Position numbers and translations under genes: made by a program | The notes under the pieces: model-generated | The model's database searches: none | Seen by the model: only the letters and a program-made list of their open reading frames with translations | What the model was told of the DNA's origin: nothing | Source of the DNA: an uncultured Eubacteriales bacterium | Lineage (GTDB): Bacteria; Bacillota; Clostridia; Oscillospirales; Oscillospiraceae | Direction: 5' to 3' | Assembly (NCBI GenBank): GCA_905210385.1 | Contig: CAJLWS010000057.1 | Span: 1 to 8,319, forward strand | Length of the DNA stretch: 8,319 nt | In this document: positions 1 through 6,308 of the stretch, in pieces | How positions within the stretch are numbered: the first letter of the stretch is position 1 | Layout: each line of letters starts with the position of its first letter

Positions 1-361
1 GGATGGGCAGCTGCGGGGCTGCCGCTCTGGCCAGGTTGGCCACGGCGACTACGCCCCCCGCACAGGCGTCGGGACAGTTGCACAGGTAGGTCTTTAGATC
101 GTTGGTTCCCAGCATAAGGATCAGCAGATCCGCGGGGAGGTGGGAGAGCACACAGGCCTGAATATAGTCCGCCCCGGTTCCCCAGGGGGCCAGGGGATCC
201 CGGAAAACGCTGGTACGCCCGTTCAGCCCTTCCTCCACCACGGTACAGTCCAGATACTGACCCAAAAGGGAGGGCCATCGCACGCCTTCCGGATAGCGCC
301 CGCCCGACACCGGGATATACCCCCAGGTCAGGCTGTCGCCAAAGCAGATAATCTTCTTCAT
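1..361 (-). CDS. SGNH/GDSL arylesterase-like hydrolase, 3' end outside window
   Basis: The first 120 codons of a gene that runs off the left edge. The start ATG at 361 follows an AGGAG ribosome site 6 bases upstream and lies 15 bases after the preceding glycosyltransferase stop. The product begins MKKIICFGDSLTWGY. This is SGNH block I, with nucleophile Ser10. The EEGLNGRTSVFRDP stretch (residues 43-56) holds the block II Gly, and LGTND (84-88) is block III with the oxyanion Asn87. The VEEGLxGRT...LGTNDLK pattern resembles bacterial arylesterases of the SGNH superfamily. The block V Asp-His pair should lie beyond the window. There is no signal peptide, so it is probably cytoplasmic. Family members cleave or transfer acyl groups on esters, and some act on O-acetylated sugars. 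As the latest gene seen in a glycan operon, a role removing or moving an O-acyl group is plausible but inferred. An unusual CNCPDAC cysteine cluster sits at 94-100. The SGNH assignment is firm; the substrate is unknown. Confidence 0.93.
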   Translation of the reverse strand, partial: MKKIICFGDSLTWGYIPVSGGRYPEGVRWPSLLGQYLDCTVVEEGLNGRTSVFRDPLAPWGTGADYIQACVLSHLPADLLILMLGTNDLKTYLCNCPDACAGGVVAVANLARAAAPQLPI

Positions 362-376
362 TGCGGTCTCCTGTGC

Positions 377-1426
377 TCACTCGCCGGCGGGAGCGACCCC
401 TTCGCTCAACTTGTCCCGCCACTGGTGGAAAATGGCCTGGTAATCCCCTGCGGCCACAGCCTCGGCCAGACTGCGCCAGAAGGGGTCTGTGGCCGCAAAC
501 ACCCGGCAGAAGAAGCGGAAGGCAAACCCGTCCGCCATACACCGTATATGGTGGAGCTGCTGGGCCTGGCTCAGGCCGGTGGAGGGCAGGAAGATCTTCT
601 CCGAGAGCTTGATGAAATGGTCGTAGGTGCGCTGGTAGATCTTTTGCTGGTAGCGTTTTGGGTAGTTGAATTTAACTCCCGCCTTGATCACCACCACCAG
701 GCTTTCCTCCACGCACTGGTACTGGTTGATTTGGGGCTTTTCCGCAATGTCGTTTTTGTCCCAGGGCCGGCAGTAGTGGTAAAACAGCTCTTTGGAGAGC
801 ATACAGCGGTCCGCATACAGGAAATAGGTGTACATGAACTTGACGTCCTCTTGGACGAAGAGGTTCTCATCAAAGCGGATGTCGAAATCCCGGATGACGC
901 TGGTGCGGTAGACGCGGCTCCACACGCAGTAGTGAAACGGGCCGGCAAATGGTGAGACATTCCACATATAGGGGGCGGCGGTAGGCATATCCACAGTGCG
1001 GAAGAAGTAGTCCTCCTCGCAGACCACCGGGGTTTGGCTGAGGATGGTTTCGTCACGGAAAATAGTCCAGTAAAAGCCGCCGATGACCAGGTCCAGATGG
1101 TACTTGTCCATCCGCTCCACGCCCACGGACAGGGCGTTGGGCTCCAGGTAGTCGTCCGCATCCGCCATGATTAGATATTCCCCCCGGACGGCCTTGAGCC
1201 CGGTGTTTCTGGCCCCGGAGAAGCCCTTGTTTGCCTGATGGATGACCCGAATGCGTCCGTCTGCGGCGGCATAGGCATCGCAGATGGCAGGGCTGTCATC
1301 CGTGGAGCCATCGTCCACCAGGATCAGCTCCCAGTCCCGAAAGCTTTGGGCCAGCACGCTGTCCACACAGCGGCGCAGGCAGGCCTGCTCGTTGTAAACG
1401 GGTACGAGAACAGTGATTTTTGCCAT
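377..1426 (-). CDS. Glycosyltransferase family 2 (third in operon)
   Basis: A 349-residue GT-A fold glycosyltransferase, predicted to move a sugar from a nucleotide-sugar donor to a growing glycan on the cytoplasmic side. The N-terminal half is textbook GT2: TVLVPVYNE (5-13), VDDGSTDDS (37-45), GFSGARNTGL (68-77) and the metal-binding DADD (89-92). VQEDVKF (191-197) supplies the likely catalytic acidic residue. The C-terminal 130 residues are basic and aromatic with no clear membrane helix. The frame stays open upstream to 1711 inside the previous gene, but ATG 1426 has a GGAGG site 7 bases upstream and begins exactly at the GT2 domain. It starts one base after the preceding GT2 stop, so the two are probably translationally coupled. 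Its N-terminus resembles that of the preceding GT2, so the pair may be diverged duplicates. The GT2 fold is certain; donor and acceptor cannot be read. Confidence 0.95.
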   Translation of the reverse strand: MAKITVLVPVYNEQACLRRCVDSVLAQSFRDWELILVDDGSTDDSPAICDAYAAADGRIRVIHQANKGFSGARNTGLKAVRGEYLIMADADDYLEPNALSVGVERMDKYHLDLVIGGFYWTIFRDETILSQTPVVCEEDYFFRTVDMPTAAPYMWNVSPFAGPFHYCVWSRVYRTSVIRDFDIRFDENLFVQEDVKFMYTYFLYADRCMLSKELFYHYCRPWDKNDIAEKPQINQYQCVEESLVVVIKAGVKFNYPKRYQQKIYQRTYDHFIKLSEKIFLPSTGLSQAQQLHHIRCMADGFAFRFFCRVFAATDPFWRSLAEAVAAGDYQAIFHQWRDKLSEGVAPAGE

Positions 1427-1427
1427 G

Positions 1428-2399
1428 TCAATCCCTCCAGATGTCATTGCTTGCCCCGGCCCGCCGGGCCAGGGCGTCTGCCACGGCCCAGTGCATCTGC
1501 GCCTGGATCTGGACCGGGTAATCGCCGAATTGATCGGCGTAATGCCGGCCATCCAGCACCTGCGCCCCCAGGCGGCGCAGCTGGGCGGGGGTGCCGCCTT
1601 GGCGCCAGGCCATGACGTACAGTTCTGCCGCGGCCCGGAAGCGGTCCTTTTCTGCGTAAAACGCCGCTTCCGGCGGGCCGGTCCGCGCCAGGTCCCGGCA
1701 CATATCTTCAAAGGCGTCCAGTTCGGTCAAGAGCTCTGGGGTGTAGGCGGGAGCGGAAGTTCTGCGCCGGTAGCGATAACACTCCCGGCCCCAATAGTTC
1801 ACCGGGCCGCAGCGCCTTAGGTACCAGAACAAAAAGTGCCGGTCCTCATTGCAGCTGAGATGGGGCGCGAAGCGCAGCGGGCGGCCCGTCCCGATCAGGC
1901 GGGCGGAGAACAGTTTGTTCCACACATAGCCTTGATAGAGCAGCTGGTTGGAGAACAGGACGGTGATAAATTGCCGGGGGGTAAAAACGGCCCGTGTCAC
2001 ACTCAGATCCCCCGTGCCATACAGCTGGGCGCCGTCCGGCCCGGCAACACGGTAGCCGCACACACCCAGCCCATCTGGCTGGGCGCACTGGGCCAGGGTG
2101 CTCAGCCAGTCCGGCTCTGGCAGATCATCGCAGTCCAGAAAGGCGATGTAGGTCCCTGCCGCCTGGTCAAGCCCGGCGTTTCGCGCTGACGAGACGCCAT
2201 GATGGTGCAGTTGGAGCAGGCGGGCCCGGGAATCAGCCCGGCAAAAGCGCGCACAGATGGCCGCGCTGCCGTCAGTAGAGCCGTCATCGCACAGCAGGAC
2301 CTCAAAGTCTTTGAACGCCTGCCCGGACAGGGCGCGCAGCGTGTGAGGAAGAGTTTCCGCGCCGTTGTAGACCGGCAGGATCACACTGATTTCCGGCAT
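1428..2399 (-). CDS. Glycosyltransferase family 2 (second in operon)
   Basis: A 323-residue GT2 enzyme. The Rossmann-like donor site is shown by SVILPVYNG (5-13) and LLCDDGSTDGS (35-45), with GVSSARNAGL at 68-77. The metal site is DCDD (89-92), and the acidic catalytic motif is NEDRHF (184-189). The region from 220 onward is helical in character, rich in Ala, Arg and Gln, without membrane segments. The expected role is addition of one sugar to a glycan precursor in the cytoplasm; the specificity is unknown. A GTG at 2408 overlaps the stop of the previous gene as GTGA. The ATG at 2399 is the better start: it lies 10 bases from GAGGAGG and immediately before the conserved PEISVILPVYN. It sits 5 bases after the ATP-grasp gene and 1 base before the next GT2. 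Confidence 0.95.
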   Translation of the reverse strand: MPEISVILPVYNGAETLPHTLRALSGQAFKDFEVLLCDDGSTDGSAAICARFCRADSRARLLQLHHHGVSSARNAGLDQAAGTYIAFLDCDDLPEPDWLSTLAQCAQPDGLGVCGYRVAGPDGAQLYGTGDLSVTRAVFTPRQFITVLFSNQLLYQGYVWNKLFSARLIGTGRPLRFAPHLSCNEDRHFLFWYLRRCGPVNYWGRECYRYRRRTSAPAYTPELLTELDAFEDMCRDLARTGPPEAAFYAEKDRFRAAAELYVMAWRQGGTPAQLRRLGAQVLDGRHYADQFGDYPVQIQAQMHWAVADALARRAGASNDIWRD

Positions 2400-2404
2400 C
2401 GTGG

Positions 2405-3445
2405 TCACCCCTCCTCCAAATTGCCGCCCAGCACTGCCTGTACTTGGGGAGCCAGCCCTTGTCCGGATGCCTCTTGGCAGGGGCCCAGCCCACCGTCGGT
2501 GTTGCCCTCGATGAGCACCCAGCGTCCGTCACACCGCAGGGCCCAGTCCAGGGTGATTAGACGCAGCTGGGGCAGCTGAGCCATTACATGGCACACGGCC
2601 CCGTACAGCCTGTCCCAGCAAGGCACCTGGAAGCCCTGAAAGCGAAAGCCCGTGTCCGGGTGGCAGGCATACCGCTGCCCAAAGTGATCCATTCCCTGGG
2701 AACACACCGCGCCCCGGTCCGGATCCACCTGGCAGAAGAGGCCCTGGTCGTTGTCGGTGATGGCGCGGCCCCTTCCGCAGCGGAAAACCGCCCCCAGAAT
2801 GACTGGCGTCCCCTCCGGCGTGGTGGCGACAGCCAGGCGGACGGTGTTTACCGATCTGGAGTGGGCCACGGCCATCAGCCCATGCTGCTCCACCACCTCT
2901 TCCAGGACGCATCTGCCCTCCAGGGCCAACGCCCACAGGGCCTTTGGATTGCCGGTGTCCACGATCTGAATGCCCAATCCGTAACCGCCAGACCGGGGCT
3001 TTACCATGAGCTTTTTGTGCTTGCGGCACAAGAGCGTAAAAGCCCCCTGGTTTTCTGGAACGGCGGCCAGAGTGTCCCGGCCCAGGCATTGCTGGAAGCG
3101 CCGGAGGAAACGGGCCTTGTCGGCGAACACTGCACGGTCCTCCGGACGGTTCCAGCGCCAGGATAGCTGTGCGAACTGCCGGCGGGTGAGAAACTGCCTC
3201 CACTCCCTGCAGTCCCGGCGGTAGAACTCATATTTGAAATAATCCATGGGTTCGGCCAGACACAGCTGCTCGGCCAGGCGGAAATTCCAGAACATCGTCT
3301 TTAGCTCCCCTTCCTGACGGCGTCCCTCCAGGGCGGGGAAGAGAAGCGCACAGCGTTCGAAACGCTGAAAGTCAAGTCGATCATCCCGATCCAGGGAAGG
3401 CCCGGTCAGGTATGGCTGCAGGGTGGATGCAGCGTGTAAATTCAT
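2405..3445 (-). CDS. Sugar-transfer-associated ATP-grasp protein
   Basis: A 346-residue protein matching the ATP-grasp family found next to sugar-transfer genes (often called ATPgrasp_ST). Residues 1-140 form a basic, aromatic N-terminal domain. ATP-binding features follow: LMVKPRSGGYGLGI (146-159, Lys149 and the glycine loop), LEEVVEQH (181-188), the family signature SVNTVRL (198-204), and ITDNDQG (229-235). The metal/ATP end is LDWALRCDG (299-307) followed by LIEGNTDGG (311-319), where Asp300, Glu313 and Asn315 are the likely Mg ligands. ATP-grasp enzymes activate a carboxylate as acyl phosphate and join it to an amine, thiol or hydroxyl. The acceptor for this family is not established, so a role attaching an acid to a sugar or carrier is inference. 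The start was set at ATG 3445, with AAGGAG 9 bases upstream, rather than GTG 3478. It lies between the other ATP-grasp gene and two GT2 genes. Confidence 0.88.
   Translation of the reverse strand: MNLHAASTLQPYLTGPSLDRDDRLDFQRFERCALLFPALEGRRQEGELKTMFWNFRLAEQLCLAEPMDYFKYEFYRRDCREWRQFLTRRQFAQLSWRWNRPEDRAVFADKARFLRRFQQCLGRDTLAAVPENQGAFTLLCRKHKKLMVKPRSGGYGLGIQIVDTGNPKALWALALEGRCVLEEVVEQHGLMAVAHSRSVNTVRLAVATTPEGTPVILGAVFRCGRGRAITDNDQGLFCQVDPDRGAVCSQGMDHFGQRYACHPDTGFRFQGFQVPCWDRLYGAVCHVMAQLPQLRLITLDWALRCDGRWVLIEGNTDGGLGPCQEASGQGLAPQVQAVLGGNLEEG
2408..2417 (-). promoter_or_regulatory. Ribosome binding site within the end of the ATP-grasp gene
   Basis: GGAGGAGGGG lies in the last codons of the upstream ATP-grasp gene. 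Its GAGGAGG core is 10 bases before ATG 2399, while the GTG at 2408 is too close. The site supports translational coupling of the ATP-grasp and GT2 genes. Confidence 0.65.
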
Positions 3446-3454
3446 GGTGGGACA

Positions 3455-3460
3455 CTCCTT
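3455..3460 (-). promoter_or_regulatory. Ribosome binding site fixing the second ATP-grasp start
   Basis: AAGGAG sits 9 bases before ATG 3445. This decides the start over the in-frame GTG at 3478, which overlaps the previous gene's stop as GTGA. Confidence 0.8.
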
Positions 3461-3474
3461 TTTCCGCGCAGCTG

Positions 3475-4389
3475 TCACAGGACGAGCAGATTGCCCAGCG
3501 CCTGGTTGTACTCCGGCGGGTCAAAAAAGATAGATCCACCGCAGGGATAGAAGGTAAATTCGGAAAAGTAAACGTGCCCGTCCGCCTCGTAGAAATCCAC
3601 GCGGACAAAGGGTACATCCATAGCCCCTGCCAGCTGCTCCGCTGCTGCCTTCATCTGTTCCAGCTGGCGCGGAAGCGGCTGAGAAGGAGGACAACGGGGG
3701 TAGTCTGCCCGCTTAAAGGGGGCAGGAGTGCCGTCTGGGTAGAAAAAAGAGACCGATCCCCGATCAAAATCGCCCAGGGCACGGGAGAGGCAGAGAAAGC
3801 GCACGCGCCCATTGAAGCACATGAACTTATAGTCGGCGGGCCGGAGTCCGCCGCCGTCATCCACAAGGGCTTCGGCAATGACTCTTGGATGGGGGCGGTA
3901 ATAGGCCCACTCCCGGCCCCGGCTGTAAAAATCCGTTTTGAGTACTTTTTTCAGCTGAGCCCGGACCGCTGGGATGTCCAGCGAACTCTTGTTCCGACAG
4001 AGCACGGTCCCTCCATATCCATGGGTGCACTTGAGGACAAAGGAACCTGGCAGCACATCAAAATCCACCTGGTCGGCGTCTGGCCACACCCCCAGCAGGG
4101 GGACCAGCCAGGAATCGCCCAGATGATGGCGGACGAAGTCCCGTGCGTCATACTTGTCGGCCAGGGTGCGGTAGATGTCCCTGTGGTCGTGGAGCTTGAG
4201 CCAGGAGATCTTCTCGTTGAAGCTCATCGGTGGATTTAGGTGGAGCCACTGGCCGGTGAAAGCCCAGTACTGCAGCTTCAAATACTGCTCTCCCGGCAAC
4301 CATCTCAGGGCGCCAGACTCAAACAGCGGAAGCAGCAGCCATGCAGGGCGCTCGCGAACGGCGGACCAAAATTTAGAAGCATTCAGCAT
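3475..4389 (-). CDS. TupA-like ATP-grasp protein
   Basis: A 304-residue protein of the TupA-like ATP-grasp family, named for a teichuronopeptide biosynthesis protein of alkaliphilic Bacillus. Family landmarks appear in order: PMSFNEKISWLKL (54-66), LADKYDARDFV (77-87), VPLLGVW (96-102), FVLKCTHGYGG (117-127, ATP-binding Lys120 and flexible loop), YKFMCFNGRV (187-196), and VRVDFYEADGHVYFSEFTF (262-280), where Asp265 and Glu277 are the probable Mg ligands. The length is typical and the protein looks soluble. Such proteins are presumed to form an amide between a carboxylate and an amine on cell-wall polymers; direct biochemistry is scarce. ATG 4389 was chosen because AGAGGTG lies 9 bases upstream; an in-frame GTG at 4401 is part of that ribosome site. 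It begins 16 bases after the MBL gene and precedes a second, different ATP-grasp gene. Some databases label this family a glycosyltransferase, which the sequence does not support. Confidence 0.92.
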   Translation of the reverse strand: MLNASKFWSAVRERPAWLLLPLFESGALRWLPGEQYLKLQYWAFTGQWLHLNPPMSFNEKISWLKLHDHRDIYRTLADKYDARDFVRHHLGDSWLVPLLGVWPDADQVDFDVLPGSFVLKCTHGYGGTVLCRNKSSLDIPAVRAQLKKVLKTDFYSRGREWAYYRPHPRVIAEALVDDGGGLRPADYKFMCFNGRVRFLCLSRALGDFDRGSVSFFYPDGTPAPFKRADYPRCPPSQPLPRQLEQMKAAAEQLAGAMDVPFVRVDFYEADGHVYFSEFTFYPCGGSIFFDPPEYNQALGNLLVL

Positions 4390-4398
4390 TTGATTTGT

Positions 4399-4405
4399 CA
4401 CCTCT
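4399..4405 (-). promoter_or_regulatory. Ribosome binding site fixing the TupA-like start
   Basis: AGAGGTG lies 9 bases before ATG 4389 and directly follows the MBL stop codon. The in-frame GTG at 4401 is inside this site, so it is unlikely to be the initiator. Confidence 0.7.
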
Positions 4406-5305
4406 CTACGCCTTGCTGTATTGAACAGATCCCGGCGGGCCCTGGACAGTCAGGGTGCCGGAGCGGACCAGGTCCTCCAGATAGGAGCGGATAGAGCATT
4501 GGTTGATGTATGCATCCACGGCGCTGCCGGGGGACAGGCGCAGCGCAGCGCTGGCCCGTTCCAACAGTTCGTCCTCATCCAGGGTGCGGTCCACCAGGGC
4601 GGCAATTTCCCGCTTGGCGGCGGCGATGCGCGCCAGGTTCCGCCCCAGCAGCTCGGGCAGCTGCTGGCCTGGAAACACTCCCCGGTGAGCCGCCACGCAG
4701 TAAGTGAACCGCTTTGTGAGAAAGTGCTCCTTGCTGTGCCGGTCCAGGGTATGGTCGGCCGCATACAGCAGCTTGGCTGCGGACAAAAAGCTGGAGCAGG
4801 CCAGCAGATCCCCCAGATAGCAGACCTGGTCGGGGGTCGTGTAGGCCACATGGCCCTGGGTGTGGCCGGGACAGGGCAGTACGGAAAAGACAGCTCCCCG
4901 GATCACAAGGCGGCGGCAGCCGGCCGGGATGGGGATGTCCGGAACGAAGCAGCTGTCCCGAATAAAGTGGGATACCTCCTCGGGCAGCTGGCCGCAGAGC
5001 CCGCGGGGGGGCATGGGTACGGTGCAGCCCACATCTGCCTCGGGCAGGTAGCGCACGCACCCGAACCGTTCCCGAAGTGCCCGATCCCCGCCTACATGGT
5101 CAAAGTGCCCATGGGTGTATAAGACCGCCGCTACTCGCAGCCCCCGTTGGGCGAAACAGTCGGCCACAGTGCTGTCCCGCTGGGCGCCGCTGTCCATCAG
5201 CACCACCTCGTCCTCAGACAGGTGGTAAAAAGGAAGTACTGCCATGGGTGTGTACAGGCACCAGGTCCGCCCGGCAATCTGCTGCAGGCTGCCGGTTCGG
5301 CTCAT
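4406..5305 (-). CDS. MBL-fold metallo-hydrolase (glyoxalase II-like)
   Basis: A 299-residue metallo-beta-lactamase superfamily hydrolase with a full set of dinuclear metal ligands. THGHFDH gives His65, His67, Asp69 and His70; PGHTQGH gives His148; LGDLL gives Asp166; AAHRG gives His207. Residues about 12-210 form the MBL core. The tail from about 225 to 299 is helical and ends in a segment (267-287) that resembles a small winged-helix module, as in LACTB2- or glyoxalase II-like members. The reaction is hydrolysis, most often of a thioester, ester or phosphoester. With a phosphopantetheinyl transferase two genes upstream, a thioesterase role is an attractive guess, no more. The start overlaps the ROK stop as ATGA, and GGGAGG lies 6 bases upstream. 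The open frame extends to 5845 through antisense-like read of the ROK gene, and that extension has no homology. There is no signal peptide, so it is not a secreted lactamase. Confidence 0.92.
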   Translation of the reverse strand: MSRTGSLQQIAGRTWCLYTPMAVLPFYHLSEDEVVLMDSGAQRDSTVADCFAQRGLRVAAVLYTHGHFDHVGGDRALRERFGCVRYLPEADVGCTVPMPPRGLCGQLPEEVSHFIRDSCFVPDIPIPAGCRRLVIRGAVFSVLPCPGHTQGHVAYTTPDQVCYLGDLLACSSFLSAAKLLYAADHTLDRHSKEHFLTKRFTYCVAAHRGVFPGQQLPELLGRNLARIAAAKREIAALVDRTLDEDELLERASAALRLSPGSAVDAYINQCSIRSYLEDLVRSGTLTVQGPPGSVQYSKA

Positions 5306-6282
5306 GCTGCGCCTCCCGTGCCAGCTGCCTGGGCAGCCCCCAGGGCCGCACCCAACGCGCCGGCGCCGGCTCCCAACTGCGCACAGCGCACCGGAGGGGC
5401 GCCGATCAGCGGGGCGGCATGGGTGACGGCGGGGAGCTTTTTCTGGACGGGATCGGACAACAGCGTTCCCGCTTGGGATAGCCCGCCGCCCAGCACCACA
5501 GCTTCCGGGCGGAAAATGTTCACCAGTCCCGCAATGCCCTCGGCCAGATAGCTTGTATACCGGTCCAGTACGGCCAAAGCGACGGGGTCCTTTTTGGCCG
5601 CAGCCGTGAATACCATAGGAGCGGTCAACTGGGACGGCTGGCCCTGGCACAGCGCCCATAGAGCGCTGTCTGCCCCCGCCTGCCGGGCAGCCTGTTGAGG
5701 TTGCCGGGCCAGGGCGGTGGCGGAACCGTACTGCTGGAAGCAGCCGGGCAGTCCGCAGCTGCAGGGAATGCCCTCTCCCCGCAGGGAGATATGTCCCAGC
5801 TCGCTGCCGAAGGGACCGTGCTGTGAAAACAGCCGCCCCTGCCAAATGAAGGCCCCGCCGATGGCGGTACCCAGAGTCAAAAACAAGAAACTGGCCAACT
5901 CCCGACCAAGGCCGAAGTGGCTTTCCGCCACGGCTGCGCAGGCCGCATCATGGAGGAGAAAGACAGGACAGCCCAGAACGGACTGCAGAGGGAGAACGGG
6001 GTCGACGTCTTTCCAGCCCACGTTGGGAGCGAAGAGGACGGGCCCATTTTCTCCCCGGATTAGGCCGGGAACTGCCAGCCCGGCGGCGGCGATGCCCCCG
6101 CGCTTTCCCTGAAAGGGATGGGCGACTGCATGGGCCAGGGCAGCGACCTGACGCAGAACGGCCTGCGGACCGTCCGCTGTGCGGGTGGCCTGGCTCTGGT
6201 CGGCCATGAGAGTGAAATCCTGGGAGAACACACTGGCCGTAAGAGTGGTGCCGCCCAAGTCAATGCCCAGATAAAAACACAT
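5302..6282 (-). CDS. ROK-family sugar kinase
   Basis: A 326-residue ROK protein of the usual kinase length, with no N-terminal helix-turn-helix, so it is a kinase rather than a NagC/Mlc-type repressor. The phosphate-binding LGIDLGGTT is at 5-13, and LTLGTAIGGAF (135-145) is the second ATP motif. Asp112 of LLHDAACAA is the probable catalytic base. ELGHI (161-165) supplies the sugar and zinc residues, and CSCGLPGC (174-181) is the zinc site. VVLGGGLSQAG (262-272) is the adenosine motif. It should phosphorylate a hexose or amino-hexose, feeding nucleotide-sugar supply for the neighbouring glycosyltransferases (inference). Two positions depart from the common pattern: the usual Asn before the catalytic Asp is His111, and the Glu of the GCxE motif is Gln183. 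Both lie near the sugar site, so glucose specificity should not be assumed. An AAAGGGG site lies 8 bases before the ATG. The gene follows the PPTase gene by 26 bases. Confidence 0.92.
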   Translation of the reverse strand: MCFYLGIDLGGTTLTASVFSQDFTLMADQSQATRTADGPQAVLRQVAALAHAVAHPFQGKRGGIAAAGLAVPGLIRGENGPVLFAPNVGWKDVDPVLPLQSVLGCPVFLLHDAACAAVAESHFGLGRELASFLFLTLGTAIGGAFIWQGRLFSQHGPFGSELGHISLRGEGIPCSCGLPGCFQQYGSATALARQPQQAARQAGADSALWALCQGQPSQLTAPMVFTAAAKKDPVALAVLDRYTSYLAEGIAGLVNIFRPEAVVLGGGLSQAGTLLSDPVQKKLPAVTHAAPLIGAPPVRCAQLGAGAGALGAALGAAQAAGTGGAA

Positions 6283-6308
6283 GAAAACCGCCCCTTTCCG
6301 TCACTTGT

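Noticed and set aside
140..955. Long plus-strand open frame of 271 codons
   Set aside because: It is antisense to the SGNH and GT2 genes, has no recognisable domain, and arises from GC-rich codon bias; the minus-strand frames carry clear family motifs.
377..1711. A 444-codon reading of the third GT2
   Set aside because: The first 95 residues overlap the preceding GT2 out of frame; the GT2 domain begins right after ATG 1426, which has its own ribosome site.
2529..3203. Minus-strand open frame of 224 codons in a second frame of the ATP-grasp gene
   Set aside because: It is a frame-shifted shadow with Gly/Pro/Arg-rich sequence and no domain; the ATP-grasp motifs are in the other frame without interruption.
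3412..4239. Plus-strand open frame of 275 codons
   Set aside because: It lies antisense to the TupA-like gene, whose motifs are unambiguous; the plus-strand translation shows no domain and no suitable ribosome site.
4421..5122. Plus-strand open frame of 233 codons
   Set aside because: It is antisense to the MBL gene, is a low-complexity Gly/Ala/Gln-rich translation, and has no homology signal.
4406..5845. A 479-codon reading of the MBL gene
   Set aside because: The extra 180 residues overlap the ROK gene in another frame and are Arg/Gly/Pro-rich noise; ATG 5305 with GGGAGG and the ATGA overlap is the true start.
5302..6282. ROK transcriptional repressor
   Set aside because: ROK repressors carry an N-terminal helix-turn-helix of about 80 residues; here the ATP motif begins at residue 5, so it is a kinase.
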